The translations under genes and the position numbers were made by a program. Shown one piece after another: positions 1 to 5,153 of a stretch of 5,153 nucleotides of DNA. Each line of letters starts with the position of its first letter. The stretch's first letter is position 1. This stretch comes from Comamonadaceae bacterium (lineage in GTDB: Bacteria; Pseudomonadota; Gammaproteobacteria; Burkholderiales; Burkholderiaceae_C): contig CANBQX010000141.1 of assembly GCA_947371775.1 (NCBI GenBank), positions 1-5,153 of the forward strand. Direction: 5' to 3'. Below the pieces are notes generated by a model, which was not told where the DNA came from, made no database searches, and saw nothing but the letters and a program-made list of their open reading frames with translations.

Positions 1-1262
1 TCGTCCACCAAAATGCCGATCGAAAATATCAAGGCAAACAAGGACACCCGGTTCAAGGTAAAGCCCCAGGCCCATGACGCAAACAGTGTCACCGTCAAAG
101 TCAGCACCACGGCCACGCCCACAATGGCCGCCTCGCGCTTGCCCAAGGCCAGAAACACCAGCACCACCACGGATGCGGTGGCAAACAGCAACTTTTGAAT
201 CAGCTTCTGGGCCTTGGCATTGGCCGAGGCACCGTAGTTGCGGGTCTCGGCCACCTGCACCTTGTCGGGTACCACGGTGTTGCGCAATTGCTCCACGCGC
301 GCCATGACCGCATTGGCCACGTCGATGGCGTTTTCTCCGGGCTTTTTGGTAATGCTCAGAGTGACCGCGGGGTATTCACCACCGCCGTTCTTTTCCGCCA
401 ACCCCTGCCACACATAACGTGCGGCCGGCAAAGGGCCGTCTTTGACAACGGCGACATCGCGCAAAAACACGGGGCGGCCATTGCGCACGCCGACAATCAG
501 TTCAGCGACGTCCTGGGCGCGCTCCAGAAACGGGCCTGATTCAATGGCCACGGCTTTATTGCCGGTGATCAGTTCACCCACAGGCGAACCCGCATTGGCC
601 GACTGCAGCGCCGCGCGCACATCGTCTGTGCTCACGCCCGAGCCACTCATGCGAGCAGGGTCTATCTCCGCCATCACGGCGCGTCCCGGGCCGCCCACGG
701 TTTGAACCTCGCGGGTGCCGGGCACACGCTTGAGGTCGGCTTCCATGCTGTGCGCCACGCGCTCCAAGTCGAAGGCGCCAAGACTGGTGTCTTTGCTGAA
801 CAAGGTCAGCGTCACGATGGGAACATCGTCAATGCCCTTGGGCTTGATGATGGGCTCTTGCACACCCAGGTTTTTGGGTAACCAATCGGTGTTGGAACGC
901 AGCGTGTCATGCAAGCGTACCAAGGCCTCGGTACGGGGCACGCCCACTTTGAATTGCACGGTGATCACCGCCATGCCAGGGCGCGAAAGCGACATGACAT
1001 GTTCGGTGCCCGCCATTTGCGAGAGGACTTGTTCGGCGGGTATGGCCACCATCTGCTCCACGTCGGCCACGCTGGCACCGGGGAAGGGAATCAGCACATT
1101 GGCCATGGTGACGTTGATCTGCGGCTCTTCTTCGCGCGGCGTCACCAACACGGCAAACGCGCCGAGCAGCAAGGCCATCAGCGCCAGCAGCGGCGTAATG
1201 TGCGCGCGTTGGAACATGGCCGCGATCCGGCCGGAGACTCCGAGGTGGTGGATGGATTTCAT
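1..1262 (-). CDS. RND efflux transporter permease subunit (AcrB-like), N-terminal part
   Basis: This is the inner-membrane proton-driven pump of a tripartite efflux system. It would pass substrates from the periplasm or inner membrane to an outer-membrane channel through the adjacent adaptor. My reverse-strand translation gives 420 complete codons before the window ends; full-length members have about 1000-1050 residues, so more than half is missing. Visible parts are a cytoplasmic N-terminus, TM1 at about residues 22-40 followed by TPREEEPQI (41-49), the periplasmic porter region with PFPGASVADVEQ (59-70) and PGTREVQTVGGPGR (181-194), then TM2 (about 357-373), TM3 (about 378-395) and the start of TM4. 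The last residues, IFSIGILVD, match the TM4 proton-relay segment that carries two adjacent aspartates; the first is residue 420 and the second is cut by the edge. The ATG at 1262 lies one base after the adaptor stop (TGA-T-ATG), which suggests translational coupling. Family assignment is firm; drug versus metal substrate class is not resolved. Confidence 0.95.
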   Translation of the reverse strand, partial: MKSIHHLGVSGRIAAMFQRAHITPLLALMALLLGAFAVLVTPREEEPQINVTMANVLIPFPGASVADVEQMVAIPAEQVLSQMAGTEHVMSLSRPGMAVITVQFKVGVPRTEALVRLHDTLRSNTDWLPKNLGVQEPIIKPKGIDDVPIVTLTLFSKDTSLGAFDLERVAHSMEADLKRVPGTREVQTVGGPGRAVMAEIDPARMSGSGVSTDDVRAALQSANAGSPVGELITGNKAVAIESGPFLERAQDVAELIVGVRNGRPVFLRDVAVVKDGPLPAARYVWQGLAEKNGGGEYPAVTLSITKKPGENAIDVANAVMARVEQLRNTVVPDKVQVAETRNYGASANAKAQKLIQKLLFATASVVVLVFLALGKREAAIVGVAVVLTLTVTLFASWAWGFTLNRVSLFALIFSIGILVD

Positions 1263-1263
1263 A

Positions 1264-2331
1264 TCAGCGCACCTGCGCGGCAGCTTGGGGGTCGGTGGCC
1301 ACTTTTTCACCAGCGCGAACACCGCTCAGTACCTCGACCTGGGCCCCCTGGAACTGCCCCAGACGCACTTGGCGCAAGGTGGGCTTGCCATCGGCTTGCA
1401 CCACATACACAGCGCTGAGCTCGGCGCGGCGCACCACCGCAGCAGCGGGCACAAACAGTCGCTCAAGCCCCGTGGAAGCGCCTGGCTTCACCGGCAACCA
1501 GACCCGCGCGAACATTCCTGGTGCCACGCCACTGAGTGCGGGCAGCTTGAAGCGGACTTGGGCGGTGTGTGTCGCTGCATCCATCAGCGGCAGCACGGTG
1601 GCGCCGGTGGCGGCCATCAGGCCCGTGGCACCCGACCATCCCGGCAGCTCAAACTGCATTTTTTCCAAACTCGGGGGCAAGGCACTCTGGGCCACGCTCG
1701 CAGTCACGCGCAGGTTGGACGGGTCCAGCACCGTCAGCAAAGGTCGCCCCGGCATCGCCATGTCCCCGACGGTGACTGGCACCTCACTCACCACCCCGGA
1801 AAACGGTGCCGCAATGGAATAAAAACGCGCTTGGGTTTGTGCAGCGTCTGACTGGGACTGCAAGGCCAGTACCTGCGCTTGCGCCGATTCGAACTGCGCT
1901 TTGGAACGGTCCAATGCCGCTTGGCTGATGTATTGTTTTTGCAGCAGTTGTTGCTGGCGTTCGTAGTCTTTGCCTGCTACCACCAGGCTGGCGCGCGCGG
2001 CATCCACCTGGGCGGCGCTGGCCTGGCTGTTTTGGCTTGCAGCGCGTGCATCGATACGCACCAGTTCCTGACCTGCGCGCACCGTATCGCCCGCTTTGAC
2101 AGACACGGACATGATGGACCCTGGTACTTGCGCCGCCAACGTGGCTTGGCGCACCGCCTCGACCACACCGTCAAAACTTTGCAGATCAGCGCGCTGTGCG
2201 CCGCCCCCCTGCACCGTGGCCGTGGCCAGTGCGCTTGCCGCATGGGTGGGCAGAGATACAAGCAGACTAACGCTGCTCAACAGGGCAACTACAGAGGAAC
2301 AGGTCCAGCTTTTTGTCATGGCGATCTTCAT
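1264..2331 (-). CDS. RND efflux periplasmic adaptor subunit (membrane fusion protein, HlyD/AcrA type)
   Basis: The 355-residue product would bridge the RND permease and an outer-membrane factor in the periplasm. The N-terminus has a basic start, a hydrophobic stretch (about residues 13-28) and THAA near 29-32, a signal peptidase I-like site. There is no lipobox; Cys11 is in the wrong context. Domains run in the usual order: first lipoyl half at about 55-95 (QVPGSIMSVSVKAGDTVRAG, 68-87), Ala/Gln-rich alpha-hairpin coiled coil at about 96-168, second lipoyl half at about 170-203 (APFSGVVSEVPVTVGD, 175-190), beta-barrel at about 204-285 and membrane-proximal domain to the end. Length is normal for a short adaptor. 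It is the first gene of the efflux operon. The ATG at 2331 has no clear ribosome binding site; an in-frame ATG at 2319 (MTKSW) has only a weak GAAG upstream and gives an equally good signal peptide. No outer-membrane channel gene is visible. Confidence 0.93.
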   Translation of the reverse strand: MKIAMTKSWTCSSVVALLSSVSLLVSLPTHAASALATATVQGGGAQRADLQSFDGVVEAVRQATLAAQVPGSIMSVSVKAGDTVRAGQELVRIDARAASQNSQASAAQVDAARASLVVAGKDYERQQQLLQKQYISQAALDRSKAQFESAQAQVLALQSQSDAAQTQARFYSIAAPFSGVVSEVPVTVGDMAMPGRPLLTVLDPSNLRVTASVAQSALPPSLEKMQFELPGWSGATGLMAATGATVLPLMDAATHTAQVRFKLPALSGVAPGMFARVWLPVKPGASTGLERLFVPAAAVVRRAELSAVYVVQADGKPTLRQVRLGQFQGAQVEVLSGVRAGEKVATDPQAAAQVR

Positions 2332-2360
2332 ATTTAACTAATTACGTAATTAGGCAAATA
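2331..2360. promoter_or_regulatory. Probable repressor operator: 16-bp perfect palindrome within a 30-bp dyad
   Basis: Positions 2338-2353 read CTAATTACGTAATTAG, identical to their reverse complement. The symmetry continues about the same centre: TATTT at 2331-2335 pairs with AAATA at 2356-2360, interrupted by two mismatched positions on each side, so 13 of 15 position pairs are complementary. It lies between the divergent adaptor and ArsR-family genes. ArsR-family dimers typically bind AT-rich imperfect palindromes overlapping promoters, so the neighbouring regulator is the obvious candidate ligand. The symmetry is read directly; binding is inferred. Confidence 0.72.
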
Positions 2361-2372
2361 ATACACTAAAAT
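2342..2372 (+). promoter_or_regulatory. Tentative promoter for the arsR-family/isomerase/kinase operon
   Basis: TAAAAT at 2367-2372 matches the -10 consensus at five of six positions. No good -35 hexamer is present at 16-19 bases upstream; that position falls inside the 16-bp palindrome (2338-2353). A bound repressor would therefore block polymerase and give autoregulation. A start near 2379 would give a leader of about 40-60 bases that contains the second dyad at 2380-2396. Confidence 0.33.
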
Positions 2373-2388
2373 TGCCGTCATGCGTAAA
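2358..2388 (-). promoter_or_regulatory. Tentative sigma70-type promoter for the efflux operon
   Basis: On the minus strand TATTAT (2363 to 2358) matches the -10 consensus at five of six positions. A weak -35-like TTTACG (2388 to 2383) lies 19 bases upstream, longer than ideal. Transcription would start around 2350-2352, inside the palindrome, leaving a leader of about 20 bases to the ATG at 2331. A repressor on the palindrome would cover the start site. Other hexamer pairings are possible in this AT-rich stretch. Confidence 0.33.
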
Positions 2389-2396
2389 CCACGCAT
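2380..2396. repeat. Inverted repeat ATGCGT-N5-ACGCAT
   Basis: Two perfect 6-base arms, 2380-2385 and 2391-2396, flank AAACC. The repeat lies just downstream of the tentative plus-strand -10 and over the weak minus-strand -35. It could be a second protein-binding dyad or a small hairpin in the leader of the repressor mRNA. Its sequence differs from the 16-bp palindrome, so it need not bind the same protein. Arms this short can occur by chance. Confidence 0.4.
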
Positions 2397-2417
2397 CAAG
2401 ATCTTGGCTGCCAGCCC

Positions 2418-2777
2418 ATGCTCAAGGACCACTGCCCCATGGAAAACCTGCCCCCCGAAGCGCTGCAAGACGTGGCCACCTACTTTCAGGCCCTGTCGGA
2501 GCCCACCCGGCTGCACATCCTGAACATCCTGCGCGAAGGAGAGCGCAATGTCGGTGATCTGGCGCAACTGTGTGGTTCGACCGCGGCTAATGTGTCGCGC
2601 CACTTGAGCTTGCTCACTAAACACGGCATGGTGGTGCGCGACAGCCGTGGCACCAGCGTCTACTACCGCATTGCCGACGAATCCATTTACGCCCTGTGCG
2701 ATCTGGTCTGCGGAAATATTGCGCGCCAGCTGGAGCGCGCGCACAAGGCGCGCCAAGCCTTTCAAGCGAACGCCTGA
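2418..2777 (+). CDS. ArsR-family winged-helix transcriptional regulator
   Basis: A small dimeric DNA-binding repressor of the ArsR/SmtB type, 119 residues from the ATG at 2418. The ATG at 2439 (MENLPPEAL, 112 residues) may be the true start, because AAGGA at 2424-2428 lies upstream of it with slightly long spacing while 2418 has no ribosome binding site. From the longer start, FQALSEPTRLHILNIL (23-38) is the typical first core helices, GSTAANVSRHLSLLTKHG (53-70) is the helix-turn-helix, and VVRDSRGTSVYYRI (72-85) is the beta-hairpin wing. The metal box ELCVCDL of classical ArsR is absent; the matching stretch reads RNVGDLA. Cysteines are C6 (only with the longer start), C52, C94 and C98, the last two as CDLVC in the C-terminal dimerisation helix, so the inducer is not predictable. 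It is the first gene of its operon and divergent from the efflux operon, which it probably represses along with itself. Confidence 0.93.
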   Translation: MLKDHCPMENLPPEALQDVATYFQALSEPTRLHILNILREGERNVGDLAQLCGSTAANVSRHLSLLTKHGMVVRDSRGTSVYYRIADESIYALCDLVCGNIARQLERAHKARQAFQANA

Positions 2778-2783
2778 CGCACT

Positions 2784-3590
2784 ATGCCCCGCTTCGCTGC
2801 CAACCTCTCCATGCTCTACAACGAGCACGCTTTCTTAGACCGCTTTGCCGCCGCTGCCGCTGACGGCTTTCAGGCGGTGGAATTTCTGTTTCCCTACGCC
2901 TTTGATGTGCGTGAGTTACAGCACCGACTGCAAGACCACGGTCTGCAGCAAGTACTGTTCAACGCACCACCCGGCGACTGGGACGCGGGTGAACGCGGAC
3001 TGGCCTGCCTGCCAGGGCGCGAAGCGGAGTTTCGTGCCGGCATCCACCAGGCCTTGGAGTACGCCCAAGCTCTGGCCTGCCCGCGCATCCATGTGATGGC
3101 GGGCATCGCCCCCAAGGGCTCCGACCGAGCTGCATTGCAGGCGACCTACCGCGCCAACATCGCCTGGGCCGCAGAGCAGGCCCAGGGCGCGGCTTGCCAT
3201 GTGCTGATCGAACCCATCAACACCCGCGACATGCCCGGCTATTTTTTGAACTACCAAGATGCCGCCCATGCATTGGTGCAGGACCTGGGCTCGCCCAAGC
3301 TCCAAGTGCAGTTTGACCTCTACCACTGCCAAATCATGGAGGGCGACCTGGCCAGCAAGTTGCGCCAGTACCTGCCCACAGGGCGGGTGGGCCATATCCA
3401 GATCGCCGGCGTTCCCCAGCGGCATGAACCCACCGTGGGCGAAGTGAACTACGCCTACCTGTTTGAAGTGATTGCCGAGGTTTCTGCGCAATGCGCCTGG
3501 GATGGCTGGGTGGGCTGCGAATACCGGCCCGCCTTGGGCGCCGTGGTGGGGGCCACCAGCGCCGGTCTGGGCTGGATGAAACGACTATGA
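2784..3590 (+). CDS. hyi: Hydroxypyruvate isomerase family TIM-barrel protein (Hyi/OtnI type)
   Basis: A 268-residue cytoplasmic sugar-acid isomerase of the xylose isomerase-like TIM-barrel superfamily. Known members interconvert hydroxypyruvate and tartronate semialdehyde (Hyi) or act on 2-oxo-tetronates (OtnI). Family signatures are NLSMLYNEHAFLDRF (7-21), EFLFPYAF (33-40), FNAPPGDWDAGERG (59-72), LIEPINTRDMPGYF (141-154), QFDLYHCQIMEGDL (176-189), GHIQIAGVPQRHEP (203-216) and GCEYRP (244-249). Glu143 and Glu246 align with the two catalytic glutamates described for the E. coli enzyme (143 and 240), and Asp178 and Gln206 are likely metal ligands. Length is close to the usual 258-260. The ATG lies six bases after the regulator stop without a strong ribosome binding site, suggesting coupling. 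Hyi versus OtnI function cannot be separated by eye; no glyoxylate carboligase or tartronate semialdehyde reductase gene is nearby in the window. Confidence 0.92.
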   Translation: MPRFAANLSMLYNEHAFLDRFAAAAADGFQAVEFLFPYAFDVRELQHRLQDHGLQQVLFNAPPGDWDAGERGLACLPGREAEFRAGIHQALEYAQALACPRIHVMAGIAPKGSDRAALQATYRANIAWAAEQAQGAACHVLIEPINTRDMPGYFLNYQDAAHALVQDLGSPKLQVQFDLYHCQIMEGDLASKLRQYLPTGRVGHIQIAGVPQRHEPTVGEVNYAYLFEVIAEVSAQCAWDGWVGCEYRPALGAVVGATSAGLGWMKRL

Positions 3591-4219
3591 GCACGATGAG
3601 CACACTGAACCCCGACATGCTGGCGCGGGCCCGCGCGTTGATTGCCAGCGGACAACGCAAAATTTTGGGCATCGCAGCGTCGCCGGGTGCTGGTAAATCC
3701 ACTTTGGCCCAAGCGCTCGCACAGGCGCTGGGTGGGCAGGCTCAGGTGGTGCCGATGGATGGTTTTCACCTGGCCAATTCGGAATTGCAGCGGCTGGGCC
3801 GCGCTGCGCGCAAAGGCGCACCCGACACCTTTGACGCGCAGGGTTACCTGCATTTGCTGCAGCACATCCGCGCGCAGCAGCCAGGCCAAACCTTGTACGC
3901 GCCAGAGTTTCGCCGCGAGATCGAAGAGGCGATTGCCGGTGCGATTGCGATTGAGGCCAGCACCCCACTCATCATCACCGAGGGCAATTACCTGCTGCTG
4001 GAAGACGATGCCTGGGCTGGAGTGCGTTGGGCCTTGGACGAAGCGTGGTTTTTAGACTTGACACCCGATGTGCGCCAACAGCGCCTGCTGGAACGCCACA
4101 TGCGCTATGGCCGCAGCCGCGAGGCTGCACTGCAATGGATAGAACACACCGACGAACCCAACGCCCAGCGTGTGCAGCGCAGTAGCCACCGCGCCGACTG
4201 GGTGATTGCATCGAGCTAG
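3587..4219 (+). CDS. P-loop kinase of the uridine kinase/PRK-like family (nucleoside/nucleotide kinase family protein)
   Basis: A 210-residue cytoplasmic ATP-dependent small-molecule kinase. The Walker A loop is GIAASPGAGKST (28-39) with Lys37. MDGFHL (57-62) supplies the acidic residue typical near the substrate, RKGAPDTFD (75-83) and YAPEFRREIEEA (104-115) are substrate-side motifs of the uridine kinase/pantothenate kinase/phosphoribulokinase group, IITEGNYLLL (129-138) is the Walker B-like strand, and RLLERHMRYGRS (166-177) is the arginine-rich lid. The chosen ATG overlaps the isomerase stop as ATGA (3587-3590), a standard coupling arrangement; the frame is open further upstream into the isomerase gene, but that part does not resemble a kinase. 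A second ATG at 3596 is possible. Relatives are annotated loosely, including sugar kinases linked to fructose transport (FrcK), and plant-type glycerate kinase also belongs to this fold. Pairing with Hyi favours a hydroxy-acid or sugar substrate, by inference only. Confidence 0.9.
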   Translation: MSTMSTLNPDMLARARALIASGQRKILGIAASPGAGKSTLAQALAQALGGQAQVVPMDGFHLANSELQRLGRAARKGAPDTFDAQGYLHLLQHIRAQQPGQTLYAPEFRREIEEAIAGAIAIEASTPLIITEGNYLLLEDDAWAGVRWALDEAWFLDLTPDVRQQRLLERHMRYGRSREAALQWIEHTDEPNAQRVQRSSHRADWVIASS

Positions 4220-4235
4220 GCGGCACGCGCCGCCT
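4218..4235. terminator. GC-rich hairpin between convergent genes, possible bidirectional terminator
   Basis: AGGCGGC (4218-4224) and GCCGCCT (4229-4235) form a perfect 7-bp stem around a four-base loop ACGC. It begins within the kinase stop codon (TAG 4217-4219) and ends seven bases before the stop of the convergent binding-protein gene (4242). Its position suits a shared terminator. No T-run follows on either strand, so intrinsic termination would be weak; it may instead block or stabilise 3' ends. Confidence 0.45.
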
Positions 4236-4241
4236 GCCGGC

Positions 4242-5153
4242 TTACTGCGCCTGAAACCCGCTGGACTTGATGATCTTGGTCCACGCTTGTGAATAGGCGC
4301 GCTCACGGCTGGCGAGTTGTTGCTGGGACATAAAGCCCACGCTCAGACCCATGGCCGTGAGTTGTTCGCGGACCTCGGGCAAGGTCAGCACCTTGGCCAA
4401 GGCGTCAGAGAACTTGTCGATGGCAGCTTTGGGCGTGCCCGCAGGGGCAAAAAAGCCGTAATACGGGATGTCTTCAAAACCACTCAGGCCCAACTCCGCA
4501 AAGGTGGGCACATCCGGCAGCACGGCCTGGCGTGATGCGCCCAGCACTGCGACGATGCGCACTTTGCCAGCCTTGTGGTTTTCAATGAAGTCGGGCACCG
4601 AGGCCACACCGGCAGCGATTTGGTTGCCCAGCATGTCCGCCATCATGGGGGCGCTGCCCCGGTAGGGCGCAGCTTGCAAGTCCACGCCATATTTTTGGCC
4701 AATCACCTTGACCAAAAACTCCGGCACGGAGGCCGGTGCCGGGATGCCGACCGTGCCCTTGCCCGCACCCTGGTTGCGCACCCAGGCCACGTAGTCGTTG
4801 ACCGATTTGGCAGGCGTCCCGCCCGAGACCGCCAACGCATTCACAAAGGTCGCAAAGCCAGCCACCGGCACAAAGTCGTGGGCGGGGTCAAATCCGGGAG
4901 TTTTCATGACGAGCGGCAAGATCGAAATGGTGTGGTCGTGCGACATGAAAAACACGTTGCCGTCGGGCTGGGCGGCCTTGAGCGCCTGGGCGGCGATCAG
5001 GCCGCCGGCACCCGCACGGTTTTCCACCACGATGGGCACTCCCAGCGGGTCTTTGAGCTTTTCAGCCAGGATGCGGGCAATCGCGTCGGTGCCGCCCCCG
5101 GCGGGGAAACCCACCAGCACGCGGATGGGGGTGGTCTGGGCCCAGGCCAGGGG
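4242..5153 (-). CDS. Bug/TctC-family tripartite tricarboxylate transporter substrate-binding protein, 5' end missing
   Basis: A periplasmic solute-binding protein of the Bug family, which bind carboxylates and similar small molecules for TTT transporters or for sensing. The frame is open to the window edge: the first visible residues PLAWAQTTPI look like the end of a signal peptide with likely cleavage after AWA, so perhaps 15-25 N-terminal residues lie outside. The 303 visible residues show VLVGFPAGGGTDAIARILAE (12-31), VVENRAGAGG (42-51), AQPDG (61-65), PYRGSAPMMADMLGNQI (163-179) and LPDVPTFAELGL (212-223), all family hallmarks, and a normal C-terminus. The stretch usually reading like GSxGxGSxxHL is here GIPAPASVPEFL (136-147), so ligand contacts there may differ. 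No TctA/TctB membrane subunits are visible, as is common for orphan Bug genes. An internal GTG at 5120 is not the real start. It converges with the kinase gene. Confidence 0.94.
   Translation of the reverse strand, partial: PLAWAQTTPIRVLVGFPAGGGTDAIARILAEKLKDPLGVPIVVENRAGAGGLIAAQALKAAQPDGNVFFMSHDHTISILPLVMKTPGFDPAHDFVPVAGFATFVNALAVSGGTPAKSVNDYVAWVRNQGAGKGTVGIPAPASVPEFLVKVIGQKYGVDLQAAPYRGSAPMMADMLGNQIAAGVASVPDFIENHKAGKVRIVAVLGASRQAVLPDVPTFAELGLSGFEDIPYYGFFAPAGTPKAAIDKFSDALAKVLTLPEVREQLTAMGLSVGFMSQQQLASRERAYSQAWTKIIKSSGFQAQ

Noticed and set aside
715..1851. Long plus-strand open frame (378 codons) opposite the permease and adaptor genes
   Set aside because: It is antisense to two clear RND-system genes, crosses their junction, has low-complexity Arg/His/Ser-rich composition and no recognisable domain. 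Such shadows are frequent in GC-rich DNA.
1879..2337. Plus-strand open frame opposite the adaptor N-terminal half
   Set aside because: It has no domain signature and is explained by codon bias of the adaptor gene on the other strand.
2372..2557. Small plus-strand frame beginning with TTG just upstream of the regulator
   Set aside because: It mostly overlaps the regulator in another frame, has no ribosome binding site and reads as low-complexity sequence.
2334..2828. Minus-strand open frame across the ArsR-family gene and the operator
   Set aside because: It overlaps the convincing regulator gene and the palindrome and has no family resemblance.
2916..3491. Minus-strand open frame opposite the isomerase gene
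   Set aside because: The isomerase on the plus strand shows complete family motifs; the antisense product has none.
3491..3586. Upstream extension of the kinase frame inside the isomerase gene
   Set aside because: The 32 extra residues are Arg/Gly-rich and unlike a kinase N-terminus; the ATGA overlap at 3587 is the natural start.
1..5153. tRNA, rRNA, CRISPR array, insertion sequence, riboswitch or integrated element
   Set aside because: I found no array-like spaced repeats, terminal inverted repeats with transposase, or recognisable RNA fold signatures; almost all bases are accounted for by protein genes.

Overview
The window looks like a chromosomal piece of a betaproteobacterium, probably Burkholderiales and perhaps Comamonadaceae-like. 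The reasons are the GC-rich coding sequence with tight gene packing, a Bug/TctC-type periplasmic binding protein (a family greatly expanded in that order), and the general character of the proteins. This placement is an inference from sequence style; no rRNA or other marker is present.

Layout. Positions 1-2331 on the minus strand hold a two-gene efflux operon: a periplasmic adaptor (membrane fusion protein, 1264-2331), followed one base later by the inner-membrane RND permease (1262 down to the window edge, C-terminal part missing). A short AT-rich intergenic region (about 2332-2438) separates this from a divergent plus-strand operon. That operon holds an ArsR-family repressor (2418 or 2439 to 2777), a hydroxypyruvate isomerase family TIM-barrel protein (2784-3590) and a small P-loop kinase of the uridine kinase/PRK-like group (3587-4219, sharing ATGA with the isomerase gene). 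A GC-rich hairpin sits in the 22-base gap before a convergent, 5'-truncated gene for a Bug-family solute-binding protein (4242-5153, minus strand).

How the parts may work together. The divergent spacer carries a perfect 16-bp palindrome (2338-2353) that extends to a 30-bp interrupted dyad (2331-2360). It lies beside tentative -10 elements for both directions. The simplest model is that the ArsR-type protein binds it and represses both the efflux operon and its own operon. The isomerase and kinase are tightly coupled and may form a short hydroxy-acid or sugar salvage route, but their substrates cannot be read from the sequence. The link between a small-molecule sensor, an RND pump and a carbon-acid isomerase/kinase pair is the most interesting aspect of the window. 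No RNA gene, insertion sequence, CRISPR array or attachment site was seen, and no stretch over 300 bases lacks a gene.
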